A stretch of 64,000 bases of DNA from Candidatus Saccharimonadota bacterium (GCA_028286365.1 JAQBRR010000001.1:434001-498000), one strand, 5' to 3'; shown: positions 43,627 to 53,396, counted from the stretch's first letter. A program made the numbers and translations. The notes: generated by a model not told the origin, from the letters alone.

Positions 43627-45081
43627 ATGGCTGAGACGATGACATTTGCTGACAAATACGATATCACTATTGGAATCGAATGCCATGTTCAACTCGCGAC
43701 TGCAACCAAACTATTTAGCGGTGCGGACAATGACGCGCGTGATAAAGCACCTAACTCTGTCGTTAGCCCGATTGATTTTGGTTTACCTGGTATGTTACCT
43801 GTCCTGAATCGTGAAGCCGTTAATCTGGCGATTAAAGCTGGCAAGGCACTTAATAGCGAGATTGCCAGGGTTAGTCGATTTGATCGCAAGCACTACTTCT
43901 ATCCAGATCTACCAAAAGGCTACCAAACGACACAGATGTATAATCCAATTATTCTTGGTGGATTCGTTGATGCTCCACTTGAGGACGGCTCGATGGTCCA
44001 TGTACGACTTCATCATGCTCACATGGAAGAGGATGCGGGCAAGCTTACGCATTATAGCGACTACAGTCTGGTTGATCTCAACCGTGCAGGCACACCGCTA
44101 ATTGAAATTGTTTCTGAGCCTGATATTCATAGTACCGTAGCTGCTAAGGCTTATGCGACTGAACTATATCGATTGATGACGTACGCTGGTGTAACTCTCG
44201 GTGATTTGTACCACGGTAACATGCGTTTCGACGTGAACGTATCGATTGCACCAAAGGGGGCAACCGAGCTAGGTACGCGCGCAGAGGTAAAAAACTTGAA
44301 CTCATTTAAAAGTGTCGAACGTGCAGCAGAGTACGAATTTAATCGTCAGGCAGCGCTACTGGAAAAAGGTGAACGAATTGTTCAGGAAACGCGTGGTTGG
44401 GACGAGGCAAAGCAAAAGACGACCAGTCAGCGAAGTAAAGAAGATGCGCAGGATTATCGCTATATGCCTGATGCTGACATTCCACCGATTGTGCTCACTG
44501 AAGAAGAGATTATTGAGATTCAATCGACGTTACCAAACTTACCATCATTTTATCGTGAAGCGTGGAAACCACTCGGCCTTGATAGCACCGTCATTAATGC
44601 GCTACTTGCGTCGAAACAGCTTGCACAAGGTATCCAAGCGATTTATGAATCAGCTGGGGAGAGCTCAGCTCGTCGTAATGCGCAGTGGTTTGTGAGTGCA
44701 GTTGGTCCAGATGACACTGAGTCTGCCGTAAAAGCTATCACGTATTTGCCCGAGCGATTTGTAGAGCTCGCAGCGATGGTCGATACAAATGAACTTTCGA
44801 GTACGGCGGCAAAAACCATCTTTTCTGAATTACTAACGGGTGCAAAGTCCGCCCGTGCTGTAGCCGAAGACAAGAACTTATTGCAGGTAAGTGATGACGG
44901 CGCTATCGCTGTGATTGTTGATGAAGTTCTGGCTGATCCAGCATCAGCTCAGGCTGTGAAAGATCTCAAGGATGGCAACGATAAGGTGATCGGATTCCTC
45001 GTAGGACAAGTAATGAAAAAGTCACAGGGTAAAGCTAATCCAGAACTCGCTCAAAAATTAATACGAGAAAGAGTACAATAG
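43627..45081 (+). CDS. gatB: Asp/Glu-tRNA amidotransferase, subunit B
   Basis: tRNA-binding and kinase-like subunit. GIECHVQLATATKLFSG (about residues 17-33), FDRKHYFYPDLPKGYQ, EEDAGKLTH and RAGTPLIEIVSEPD (about 152-165) are classic. YRYMPDADIPP appears at about 277-287. The C-terminal YqeY-like tail domain (about 335-484) contacts tRNA. The length of 484 aa is normal. AGGAG lies upstream, overlapping the previous gene. Its stop overlaps the start of galU (TAGTG). Confidence 0.97.
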   Translation: MAETMTFADKYDITIGIECHVQLATATKLFSGADNDARDKAPNSVVSPIDFGLPGMLPVLNREAVNLAIKAGKALNSEIARVSRFDRKHYFYPDLPKGYQTTQMYNPIILGGFVDAPLEDGSMVHVRLHHAHMEEDAGKLTHYSDYSLVDLNRAGTPLIEIVSEPDIHSTVAAKAYATELYRLMTYAGVTLGDLYHGNMRFDVNVSIAPKGATELGTRAEVKNLNSFKSVERAAEYEFNRQAALLEKGERIVQETRGWDEAKQKTTSQRSKEDAQDYRYMPDADIPPIVLTEEEIIEIQSTLPNLPSFYREAWKPLGLDSTVINALLASKQLAQGIQAIYESAGESSARRNAQWFVSAVGPDDTESAVKAITYLPERFVELAAMVDTNELSSTAAKTIFSELLTGAKSARAVAEDKNLLQVSDDGAIAVIVDEVLADPASAQAVKDLKDGNDKVIGFLVGQVMKKSQGKANPELAQKLIRERVQ

Positions 45082-45965
45082 TGACTATGAAACAACCAAC
45101 CAAAGCTATTATTTGTGCCGCTGGGCTAGGAACTCGCTTCCTACCTCAAACTAAAGCAATGCCAAAGGAGATGTTACCACTTATTGATAAGCCTGTTATT
45201 CAATTAATTGTTGAAGAGGCAGTCGCTGCGGGTGTAACCGACATTATTATCGTAACTGGTAGTACTAAACGTGCGATCGAAGACCACTTTGACCGTTCAG
45301 ACGAGCTAGAAGCTGAACTACGTGAGCGTGGTAAAGCTGATAAAGCTGACCAAATCAAGTCAATTGCCGAAATGGCTAACTTTATCTACCTTCGCCAAAA
45401 GGGTACACCAAAGGGTAATGCTCGACCTATCCTCAATGCTAGGCATTTAATCAAGGACGATGAGCCATTCTTTGTGTTCTTTGCTGACGATCTATTTCGT
45501 AGTGAGGTCCCCAGGGCTGTTCAGCTTCTCGAGGCATACCAAAAAACTGGTAAATCAGTTATGTCGTTTGCCGAAGTTGATGCGGACTTAGTCGATCAAT
45601 ATGGTATGGCTGACCCGGGTGAATACCTTGATGAGAATACTTTCCTTGTTAAGAGTCTGATTGAAAAACCAAGTAAAGAATCTTCACCAAGCCGCTTTGC
45701 TCAAACGGGTTGTTATCTTCTGACGCCTGAAATTCTGCCAATTCTTTCGAAAGAGCTTGTTAATCCGAGTAGCGGAGAGATTGTTCTTGGGGATAGTCTC
45801 AATGAACTTGCAAGTCAAGGTCAGGTATACGGACGCAGAATAGAGGGCGTATGGCATGATACAGGTGATCCATTTAGATACCTCAAGGCAGTGACTGATA
45901 TTGCACTCGAAAGTCCAGAATATGGTGAGAAGTTCAGAGAGTTCCTTAAAAACCGCTTACGTTAA
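45081..45965 (+). CDS. galU: UTP-glucose-1-phosphate uridylyltransferase
   Basis: Makes UDP-glucose from UTP and glucose-1-P for glycan synthesis. The nucleotide-binding start AAGLGTRFLPQTKAMPKEMLPLIDKP (in two parts, about residues 13-38) is diagnostic. It also has QKGTPKGNARPI, FFVFFADDLF and the C-terminal VYGRRIEGVWHDTGDPFRYLKA. The length of 294 aa is normal. The GTG start overlaps the gatB stop; an ATG two codons later is an alternative. Functional link to the gat genes is not expected. Confidence 0.94.
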   Translation: MTMKQPTKAIICAAGLGTRFLPQTKAMPKEMLPLIDKPVIQLIVEEAVAAGVTDIIIVTGSTKRAIEDHFDRSDELEAELRERGKADKADQIKSIAEMANFIYLRQKGTPKGNARPILNARHLIKDDEPFFVFFADDLFRSEVPRAVQLLEAYQKTGKSVMSFAEVDADLVDQYGMADPGEYLDENTFLVKSLIEKPSKESSPSRFAQTGCYLLTPEILPILSKELVNPSSGEIVLGDSLNELASQGQVYGRRIEGVWHDTGDPFRYLKAVTDIALESPEYGEKFREFLKNRLR

Positions 45966-45990
45966 GATTGTGTCACTCGGCAATACGTGA

Positions 45991-45996
45991 TATAAT
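45991..45996 (+). promoter_or_regulatory. -10 box of the small envelope operon
   Basis: TATAAT, followed by a leader of about 40 bases that includes AGGAG (46030-46034) before ATG 46044. Confidence 0.6.
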
Positions 45997-46043
45997 AAGT
46001 ACAGAATTAAACAAAAACAAAATAAATATAGGAGTGCTACAAA

Positions 46044-46301
46044 ATGAATACAGCATCAGAAATTCTTGTCATCATTCTATCTATCTTCCTAGCTGTGTTT
46101 TTAATACTTGGAATTATTCTTAGTATTTACCTGATTAAATTAACTCGTGATATCCGCGCGGTAACAAAATCTGCCGGTCGCACTGTTGGTCATATTGAAT
46201 CAGCCGTATCTGGCGTAGCGAAGCTCACCTCACCTCTGTTTATAGCGGAAATAATCGGTCGTTATATTAAGAAATTTAATAAGAAAAGAAAAGGAGAATA
46301 G
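46044..46301 (+). CDS. small membrane protein, DUF948-like (85 aa)
   Basis: One long N-terminal hydrophobic helix (about residues 6-33) followed by an amphipathic segment (TKSAGRTVGHIESAVSGV) and a basic tail. The layout resembles the YtxG/DUF948 type, which in Firmicutes is often next to ytxH. Similarity is to arrangement rather than residues. Four bases separate it from the YtxH-like gene downstream, so they form an operon. Confidence 0.68.
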   Translation: MNTASEILVIILSIFLAVFLILGIILSIYLIKLTRDIRAVTKSAGRTVGHIESAVSGVAKLTSPLFIAEIIGRYIKKFNKKRKGE

Positions 46302-46304
46302 GTC

Positions 46305-46580
46305 ATGTCAAAAGGAAAAGTTGCATTAGGAGCAGTAATTGGTGCAGCCGCAGGACTTGTTGCGGGAATTTTGACAGCTCCAAAGAGCGGTAAAGAAACA
46401 CGAGCTGACATTAAAGAGAAAGCTGGTGAAGTAAAAGCCAAGGCAACCGCAAAGGCCACACAGGCAAAGACCAAGGCAACAGAAGTTAAGGAAGACGTTG
46501 AAGCAAAGGCGAAAGATCTAAAATTACGTACTGAGCGTGCTGTTGAAGGTGCAAAAAAAGGTTTTAACAGCAAAAAATAA
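46305..46580 (+). CDS. YtxH-like protein (91 aa)
   Basis: A Gly/Ala-rich hydrophobic N-terminus (ALGAVIGAAAGLVAGILTAPKSGKETR) is the YtxH-domain signature. Residues 35-91 are a Lys/Ala/Glu-rich helix, probably a coiled coil, similar to gas-vesicle/late-embryogenesis-like stress proteins. It is probably attached to the membrane; function is unknown, with stress expression reported for some relatives. AGGAG lies before the ATG, overlapping the previous stop. Confidence 0.78.
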   Translation: MSKGKVALGAVIGAAAGLVAGILTAPKSGKETRADIKEKAGEVKAKATAKATQAKTKATEVKEDVEAKAKDLKLRTERAVEGAKKGFNSKK

Positions 46581-46591
46581 CCTCCACCAGG

Positions 46592-46852
46592 ATGATAAAC
46601 AAAATAAAAAAAGATAATGAAGTTGGTTCACGTCGAGCAATTCTCGAAGACCTTTTCTATGATTTTCACTCAAGCCGTCGGCAAGTATACTGGATGAACT
46701 TCACAAGGGGCATATTCTTTGGTGTCGGAAGTGTTGTGGGCGGTACGATCGTTATCGCCATTCTCATATGGGTGCTTAGTCATCTCGTTGATTTGCCTGG
46801 CGGCGTCGGTAACTTTATCCAATATATTGTTGATACCGTCCAGAAACGTTAA
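46592..46852 (+). CDS. small membrane protein, DUF5665-like (86 aa)
   Basis: A basic cytoplasmic segment (1-35, including LEDLFYDFHSSRRQVYWMNFTRG) precedes one hydrophobic helix (about 41-64). A C-terminal amphipathic stretch then continues (NFIQYIVDTVQKR). The layout matches DUF5665, a family of unknown function. It lies 11 bases after the YtxH-like gene and is the last gene of the operon. Confidence 0.72.
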   Translation: MINKIKKDNEVGSRRAILEDLFYDFHSSRRQVYWMNFTRGIFFGVGSVVGGTIVIAILIWVLSHLVDLPGGVGNFIQYIVDTVQKR

Positions 46853-46907
46853 AGCTCATTTTACTACAGACACATGAGGGGTAAGGCTAGTATACTAGAG
46901 AGTAGCT

Positions 46908-49900
46908 ATGGGGGTTACATTACAGCGATCAGATTATGTACATTTGCATAATCATACGCATTACAGCTTGCTCGATGGATTAACAAAAATACCTGATCTT
47001 ATTAGCGCTGTATCTGCGATGGGTATGGACGCAATTGCAATTACAGATCACGGTACTATGTCTGGTGTTGTTGAGTTTTATAAAACAGCCAAGGCAGCTG
47101 AAATTAAACCAGTTATTGGCCTTGAGACGTATGTTGCGACTCGGTCTCGCTTTGATCGTGATCCTCAAAAGGACAAAGGTCGCTATCACCTTACTGTACT
47201 TGCTATGAATAATGAGGGTTATAAGAACCTCATGCTACTTAGTTCGCTCGCTAACCTAGAAGGTATGTATTACAAACCTCGTATAGATCATGAGCTACTC
47301 GAGAAACATAATGCAGGCCTGATTATTTTGTCGGGTTGTGCCAGTAGTGAACTAGGTGAAAACTTAAAAGCCGATAATTACGAAGAGGCTAAGAAAATTG
47401 CCTCGTGGTACAAGTCAATCTTTGGGGATCGATATTACCTAGAGATGCAGGATCATGGGCACCCAGATTATCCTCATCCGTGGGAAGTCCAAACTAAGAT
47501 TAATGGATATCTGCGTCAATTATCAAAGGATCTTGATATTCCACTTGTTGTCACGAGTGATGGTCACTATCTGACACACGATGACCAAGAGGCACATGAA
47601 ATTCTGTTATGTGTGGGGACGGGTGCATTCTTAGCTGATGAAAAACGAATGTCATTAAAGGATTTTGATCTACATGTCACAGATCCTGAAGAGATTATAG
47701 CCAGGTGGGGGGCAGAAGATGCTGATGCTATTCGTACCACGCGCCAGATTGCTGATCGCTGTGATGTAGAGCTTAGCCTTGGAGGAATACTCATTCCGAC
47801 TTTTCCGACACCAAAGGGAGAGTCAGAAAAAACCTATCTTGATATTTTAGTATATCGAGGGCTAGCTTGGCGTTATGGTGATCTTGATCAGCCAGATACC
47901 GTTAATTTGACGGTTGAAGAGTCAAAGACACATATCCCTGAAGAGGTTTTGGAACGTGCTGCCTACGAATTATCAGTCATTGACCGAATGGGCTTTAACG
48001 GTTACTTCCTGATTATTCAAGACTTCATTAACTGGGGTAAGAATCGTGGCATTATTTTCGGACCTGGGCGTGGAAGTGCTGCAGGATCAATTATCTCCTA
48101 CGCGCTTCGTATTACTGAACTTGATCCGTTAGATTATGATCTACTATTCGAGAGGTTTCTAAACCCAGATCGAATCAGTATGCCAGATGTGGATATTGAT
48201 ATTCAAGATACACGTCGTGATGAGGTTATTGCTTATTGTACCGATAAATATGGTGTCGATCGTGTGGCGAATATTGTGACATTTGGTAAGATGGCGGCTC
48301 GTGCTGCCGTCCGCGACGTAGCAAGGGTGCTTCAAGTGCCATATGCAGAGGCTGATCGTTTCTCCAAAATGATTCCACCGCCCGTTCAAGGGCGACATAT
48401 TCCTTTGAAAGTCAGCGTCGTGAATGACCCAGATCTAAAACGTGAATATGAGACAAATCCTACCGCTAAGCGTGTGTTTGATTATGCAATTCGTCTCGAG
48501 GGTACAATTCGCTCACATGGTATTCATGCAGCTGGAGTCGTGATTGCCCCCGATGACATTGTGAAATTTGCACCGCTTGAAATGGCGCAAAAAGGTGTCG
48601 TGGCAACCCAGTATCCAATGGGCCCAATCGAAGAGCTCGGTCTTCTTAAGATGGACTTTTTGGGTCTCTCAAACCTGACGACTATTAATAACGCCTTAAG
48701 GATAATCAAGAAAGTCTACGGCGAGGATATTGATATAGATAATCTGCCACTTAATGACCCTGAGACGTTTGCTTTGTTTCAACGTGGCGATACCACCGGT
48801 GTATTTCAGCTTGAATCTGCCGGGATGAAGCGATACTTACGCGAGCTCAAACCATCTGTTTTTGAGGACATTATTGCGATGGTTGCTCTATATCGGCCTG
48901 GTCCAATGCAGTTTATTGACAGTTTCATTAAACGAAAACATGGTGAAGAGACAATTACCTATCTGCACCCAAAGTTTGAGAATGCGCTCAAAGAAACGTA
49001 CGGAACGCTTGTTTATCAAGAGCAATTTATGCAAATATCCAAGGATTTTGCAGGTTTTACCGGTGGGCAGGCCGATACACTCCGAAAAGCTGTTGGTAAA
49101 AAGAATATTGATATGATGCGCAAAGTACGTGTTGATTTTGTCCAGGGCGCAGTTGATTACAGCGGAGCAGATCCGAAACTCGCTGAAAAATTCTGGGATC
49201 AGTTGGAAGAGTTCGCAAATTACTGTTTTAATAAATCTCACGCAGCCTGCTACGGGCTTATCTCGTACTGGACTGCATATTTGAAGGCTCATTATCCTGA
49301 TGCCTTTATGGCGGCACTTATGACCAGTGACCAAAACGATATCGATCGACTTGCGATTGAAATTACCGAATGCAAACATATGGGAATTACGGTACTTTCT
49401 CCAGATGTGAACGAAAGTTTTGTCGAATTTGCCGTTGTTAAAGATAAGAAGCAAATTCGTTTCGGCATGGCAGCAGTTAAAGGGGTTGGCGTCGCGGCAG
49501 TTGAAGAGGTTCTGCGTGCTCGAGCAGCTGACGGGCCGTTTAAGAATATTGAAGATTTCGCTCGTCGTGTCAACGTCTCTAAATTTAATAAAAAGGCCTG
49601 GGACTCACTTATTAAATCAGGGGGATTCGATGCGATGGGAGATCGATCTGACCTTCTATTTAACCTAGAGACACTTCAGGGTTTCGCGAGTAAACTACAA
49701 AAAGAAACACTTAGTGGACAGACTGATCTATTTGGTGGACTTTCAAGCATTGCTTCAATTCAGCCAACAATTATCATACAACCTGCGCCGGTTAAACATA
49801 CTGACAAGGAACGCCTGGTATGGGAAAGAGAACTGCTCGGGCTATATATTAGTGCGCACCCGCTCGATAACTATGATGCTTACTTCGAGGAGCAAGTGGT

Positions 49901-50618
49901 TCCATTAATGCAGGTCAACGCTGAAGTTGATGGTAAGCGTGCGACTATTGGTGGTCTTGTCTCAACAGTAAGGACGATTATTACAAAGAGTGGAAGTAAA
50001 ATGGCATTTGTTGGTATTGAGGATAAGACGGGTGAAGCTGAGGTTATTGTCTTTCCTAGCCTATATGCTCAGGTTAGCGCTCAGCTGGTTCAAGATAGTG
50101 TTATTCGTGCAACCGGTAAAATTAGTGCTCGTGATAAGGACGGCAATTTAGTGAGCGAGGCAAAAATGATTGCTGATGATATACAATTCGTGACTGACCA
50201 GGAACTAAATGGCTATGAGTCAACGGGAACTAAAATGCGTAAACCTAAACCTAGCAAAAAAGTTGTCGCAACACGAATCTCGAGTACTAAGGACGCTTCG
50301 TCGGCACCAGCTAAAACCTCAACTGAACAAGATAGCTCTACTGGTCACATTGACGTTGCTCTTTTAACAGATCAAGATACTGCCCTAAAAAATAGCATCA
50401 AAAAATTATTTGTACATATAAAGAATCCTGATGATCATGATGCATTGTTGCTTCTCAAGCAGGTGTGTAGCCAATATATCGGTATGACGGATATTGTTTT
50501 GGTACTCGGTGCAAATAAAAAATCGGCTATTAAACTACCATTCAGAGTTGATGCAGGCGATGCACTTGTTGGTGCACTGGTTAAAATCCTTGGTGAAGAC
50601 GCAGTTGTTCTTAAATAG
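46908..50618 (+). CDS. dnaE: DNA polymerase III, alpha subunit
   Basis: Replicative polymerase, 1236 aa, DnaE1 type. The N-terminal PHP domain has HLHNHTHYSLLDG and ITDHGTMSG, with metal-binding histidines kept, so proofreading by PHP is possible. The catalytic region has FGPGRGSAAGS and MPDVDIDIQD with the active-site aspartates (about residues 425-434). Then come the HhH region, the OB fold (about 990-1080) and a C-terminal domain of about 150 residues. TATACT (46891-46896) is 11 bases before the ATG. The last eight bases overlap the convergent methyltransferase gene. Confidence 0.97.
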   Translation: MGVTLQRSDYVHLHNHTHYSLLDGLTKIPDLISAVSAMGMDAIAITDHGTMSGVVEFYKTAKAAEIKPVIGLETYVATRSRFDRDPQKDKGRYHLTVLAMNNEGYKNLMLLSSLANLEGMYYKPRIDHELLEKHNAGLIILSGCASSELGENLKADNYEEAKKIASWYKSIFGDRYYLEMQDHGHPDYPHPWEVQTKINGYLRQLSKDLDIPLVVTSDGHYLTHDDQEAHEILLCVGTGAFLADEKRMSLKDFDLHVTDPEEIIARWGAEDADAIRTTRQIADRCDVELSLGGILIPTFPTPKGESEKTYLDILVYRGLAWRYGDLDQPDTVNLTVEESKTHIPEEVLERAAYELSVIDRMGFNGYFLIIQDFINWGKNRGIIFGPGRGSAAGSIISYALRITELDPLDYDLLFERFLNPDRISMPDVDIDIQDTRRDEVIAYCTDKYGVDRVANIVTFGKMAARAAVRDVARVLQVPYAEADRFSKMIPPPVQGRHIPLKVSVVNDPDLKREYETNPTAKRVFDYAIRLEGTIRSHGIHAAGVVIAPDDIVKFAPLEMAQKGVVATQYPMGPIEELGLLKMDFLGLSNLTTINNALRIIKKVYGEDIDIDNLPLNDPETFALFQRGDTTGVFQLESAGMKRYLRELKPSVFEDIIAMVALYRPGPMQFIDSFIKRKHGEETITYLHPKFENALKETYGTLVYQEQFMQISKDFAGFTGGQADTLRKAVGKKNIDMMRKVRVDFVQGAVDYSGADPKLAEKFWDQLEEFANYCFNKSHAACYGLISYWTAYLKAHYPDAFMAALMTSDQNDIDRLAIEITECKHMGITVLSPDVNESFVEFAVVKDKKQIRFGMAAVKGVGVAAVEEVLRARAADGPFKNIEDFARRVNVSKFNKKAWDSLIKSGGFDAMGDRSDLLFNLETLQGFASKLQKETLSGQTDLFGGLSSIASIQPTIIIQPAPVKHTDKERLVWERELLGLYISAHPLDNYDAYFEEQVVPLMQVNAEVDGKRATIGGLVSTVRTIITKSGSKMAFVGIEDKTGEAEVIVFPSLYAQVSAQLVQDSVIRATGKISARDKDGNLVSEAKMIADDIQFVTDQELNGYESTGTKMRKPKPSKKVVATRISSTKDASSAPAKTSTEQDSSTGHIDVALLTDQDTALKNSIKKLFVHIKNPDDHDALLLLKQVCSQYIGMTDIVLVLGANKKSAIKLPFRVDAGDALVGALVKILGEDAVVLK

Positions 50619-51096
50619 TCAGTGCGTATAGCGCAATACCAGTTGCGACGCTGACATTAAATGATTCTTTTTTACCAACCATAGCGATTTCAAGTAGGTC
50701 GTCACATTGGCTGAGTAGCTCTGCTGTAATGCCTTCAACCTCTTCACCAAGTAACAATACAATTTTATCGGGAGGAGTATAGTCACTCATCATAATCGAG
50801 CGTTTGTTTTGTTCTAGTCCTACAATTCTATAGCCTTGTTCTTGGAGTGCATCTAAATCTGGCTCTATTTGGTATTCAAATGGCACCATTGTCTCCGCAC
50901 CTAATGCGGTTTTATGAATTTGTCCCGTTAGCTTATTCGCAATATGAGGAAGTCTCTCATCTGACTCAGTCAATGGGTACGGTGTGTAGCCGCTAAGAAT
51001 AATTTTGGAGACACCGAATCCTTCGCTCGTGCGAAAGATGGATCCGACATTGTGAGTGGACCTAATGTTATGGGCGATGACGATGATTTCTGGCAT
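50611..51096 (-). CDS. SpoU/TrmH-family RNA methyltransferase
   Basis: Knotted SPOUT methyltransferase acting on rRNA or tRNA ribose. Motif 1 is IAHNIRSTHNVGSIFRTSEGFG (about residues 7-28, in two parts NIRSTHNVG and FRTSEGFG). Motif 2 is IVLLLGEEVEGI (about 111-122), and motif 3 is IAMVGKKESFNVSVATGIALY (about 136-156). The 161-residue length is a minimal domain without an added RNA-binding domain. TACAAT is eight bases before the ATG on the minus strand. Target nucleotide unknown. Confidence 0.92.
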   Translation of the reverse strand: MPEIIVIAHNIRSTHNVGSIFRTSEGFGVSKIILSGYTPYPLTESDERLPHIANKLTGQIHKTALGAETMVPFEYQIEPDLDALQEQGYRIVGLEQNKRSIMMSDYTPPDKIVLLLGEEVEGITAELLSQCDDLLEIAMVGKKESFNVSVATGIALYALTI

Positions 51097-51152
51097 TACC
51101 CATTATTGTACCATCTATAAAATGGTTATGTTTTCTGCTATGATACAAGATA

Positions 51153-52775
51153 ATGGACGAAGAAAGAATACAGCAAAATCGTCGCAATGATGACGAGAAG
51201 GCAACTCAGGAGCGCGCGGCAATTCTTGGCCTGCAGTATATTGACCTACGCGAGTCTGAAAAGAGCCTCGCGCTCGTCGTGGGTATCATGGATGTTGTTA
51301 CGATGCATAAAAATCGTATTGTGCCACTCGAGGCACAAAAGGAGTCTATGGTGTGGACGTTTGGTATTACGACACAAACACCACAGTCATTCGTTGTTGA
51401 TCTACAAAAAAACTATGATGAGCAGGGTAAAACTGCACAGTTCTTCCTAATTAGTAATGGTTGTTTCCAGGTATTAATGACTCGTTACGATCCTCCAAGA
51501 GAGGTAAAATATGATAACATTCAGATCGCTAAAGCGGGTGACAGTGACACGCTCGCACAAGTCAGTGAGACGCTCAACTCTGTTGGCAGTGATCAAGTTT
51601 TTGACTTCTTGGTTGAACAGGCCGACCGGATAGGGGCAAGTGACATTCATATTGAAAACCAACTTAATGGTATTCGAATTAGAATGCGTATTGACGGTGC
51701 ACTTCACCCGGTTGCTGAACTTAATTCTGATCGTTACCGTGTGATTCTAGGTGCTCTTGGCTCACGCGCCAATATATCAACGGCAGCAACAGAGCCACAG
51801 TCTGGTCACATGCAAAAAGAAATTACGCGTGATGGTGTGACTCATATGTTGAACTTACGTGTTGAAACGGTACCGACGATGTACGGCCAGGATGCTGTGC
51901 TGCGTTTGTTTAACTTTGATGAATCAATGTTGAATCTGGATAACCTAAGACTCGGCGCTAGTGAGCGAGCTGAGATTGACGAAGTGATTAGTCACCCACG
52001 AGGAATGGTCCTGACGGTTGGTCCAACAGGAAGTGGTAAATCGACAACTCTTTACAGCATTATTAATGCTCTTAATAGAACTGATCGAAAGATCATCACA
52101 CTGGAAGATCCAATCGAATATGGCATTCCTGGTGTGACACAAATACCAATTGATACTACAAATGGACAAAGTTTTGCCGATGGTTTACGCTCAGTGTTGC
52201 GCCAAGACCCTGATGTTGTCATGGTTGGTGAGATTCGTGACGCTGATACTGCTAAGACAGCCATACAGGCATCAATTACTGGCCACTTGGTGCTCTCGAG
52301 CTTCCACGCCATAGATACATCCTCGGCCTTTAGTCGCATGATTGACTTGATTGGCGTGAATCCTATTTTTAGTACGGCCATTCGTCTCGTTATTGCTCAG
52401 CGTTTAGTACGACGATTAGATGATAGTACTAAGGAAGAATATGAGCCTGACGAGGCTACTAAGACATGGGTTCAGACAGTTCTTCAAGATCTTCCGTCAC
52501 ATATTGAAAAGCCAGATTTAATAAACTTTAAATTATGGAAGCCTGTCGTGTCGGCTGCGTCACCTTTTGGTTTTACTGGACGTGTTGTGATCATGGAGCA
52601 AATGGTTGTCACTGATGAGATTCAGAAGTTTCTACGCGGGGACATCAAGGACGTCAATGCTGACGCAATCGCAAAAGCAGCTCGCGCTGAGGGAATGGTG
52701 ACACTTCTAGAGCGCGGTGTACTCGCAGCACTACATGGTGAAACAACACTCGATGAGATTAACCGGGTTATTTAG
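51153..52775 (+). CDS. type IV pilus/type II secretion assembly ATPase (PilB/GspE family)
   Basis: Hexameric motor ATPase of the GspE superfamily, 540 aa. The N-terminal 145 residues resemble the MshEN-type domain. Next is the N2-like ASDIHIENQLNGIRIRMRIDG. Walker A is GPTGSGKST (290-298), the Asp box LEDPIEYGIPGVTQ and Walker B VVMVGEIRDADTA follow, and the His box is TGHLVLSSFHAID. The tetracysteine zinc site common in PilB/GspE is absent. No other pilus gene is adjacent. TATGAT (51139-51144) is eight bases before the ATG. Confidence 0.92.
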   Translation: MDEERIQQNRRNDDEKATQERAAILGLQYIDLRESEKSLALVVGIMDVVTMHKNRIVPLEAQKESMVWTFGITTQTPQSFVVDLQKNYDEQGKTAQFFLISNGCFQVLMTRYDPPREVKYDNIQIAKAGDSDTLAQVSETLNSVGSDQVFDFLVEQADRIGASDIHIENQLNGIRIRMRIDGALHPVAELNSDRYRVILGALGSRANISTAATEPQSGHMQKEITRDGVTHMLNLRVETVPTMYGQDAVLRLFNFDESMLNLDNLRLGASERAEIDEVISHPRGMVLTVGPTGSGKSTTLYSIINALNRTDRKIITLEDPIEYGIPGVTQIPIDTTNGQSFADGLRSVLRQDPDVVMVGEIRDADTAKTAIQASITGHLVLSSFHAIDTSSAFSRMIDLIGVNPIFSTAIRLVIAQRLVRRLDDSTKEEYEPDEATKTWVQTVLQDLPSHIEKPDLINFKLWKPVVSAASPFGFTGRVVIMEQMVVTDEIQKFLRGDIKDVNADAIAKAARAEGMVTLLERGVLAALHGETTLDEINRVI

Positions 52776-52788
52776 CAAATAACCCTTT
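52765..52788 (+). terminator. hairpin over the pilB-like stop codon
   Basis: GGGTTATTT and AAATAACCC form a perfect 9-bp stem with a three-base loop, followed by TTTC. The stop codon lies in it. The T-run is short, so termination may be partial. Confidence 0.5.
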
Positions 52789-52854
52789 CAAAATTAGTAA
52801 TACTATGGTAAAGTTAATAGCTGATTGTATTATAAATGTAAAAGTGAGACGAAA

Positions 52855-53379
52855 ATGAGTTTTGAACTAATTAAGAAAGTAAATGATGCCCAAAAGAAAG
52901 CCAGCGTAGTTGATGCGCGCAGTGGTGATACCGTTCGTGTGCACCAGAAAATTAAAGAAGGCGCTAAAGAGCGTATTCAGATTTTTGAAGGTGTCGTTAT
53001 TCGTACAGATCGCAAAGCTTCACACACGTCTCGCATCACGGTTCGCAAAATCGCAAGTGGTGTTGGTGTTGAAAAAGGTTTCATGATTCATAGCCCGCTT
53101 GTTGAAAAAATTGAGATCGTACGTCGTGCAAAAGTTCGTCGTAACTATCTTTCATTCCTACGTAACCGTAGTGGTAAAAGTGCTCGTCTTACAGGTGTTA
53201 ACTTCGACCGTGAAGGTGTTAACGATGTTCGCGATGAGGCGTTTGAAGCTGAAGAAGCTCGTATGAAGGAAGAAGCTAAAGCCGCTGCCGAAGCAAAACA
53301 AGCTGAAAAAGCAGCAGAAAATGCTGAGCTCGAAGCAAAACAAGCTGAAGTAGAAGCTCGTCACGAAGAAGAAGTATAA
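52855..53379 (+). CDS. rplS: 50S ribosomal protein L19 with acidic coiled-coil tail
   Basis: Residues 1 to about 112 are L19: GDTVRVHQKIKEGAKERIQIFEGVVI and SPLVEKIEIVRRAKVRRNYLSFLRNRSGKSAR (segments near 25-50 and 80-111). A Glu/Ala/Lys-rich, probably coiled-coil tail of about 55 residues follows (120-174), absent from the usual 115-residue L19. I chose ATG 52855; the upstream in-frame ATG at 52825 lies over the likely -10 box (TATTAT, 52828-52833). L19 stabilises contacts at the subunit interface. Followed by a terminator. Confidence 0.95.
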   Translation: MSFELIKKVNDAQKKASVVDARSGDTVRVHQKIKEGAKERIQIFEGVVIRTDRKASHTSRITVRKIASGVGVEKGFMIHSPLVEKIEIVRRAKVRRNYLSFLRNRSGKSARLTGVNFDREGVNDVRDEAFEAEEARMKEEAKAAAEAKQAEKAAENAELEAKQAEVEARHEEEV

Positions 53380-53396
53380 ATTCATTGATCATAATT

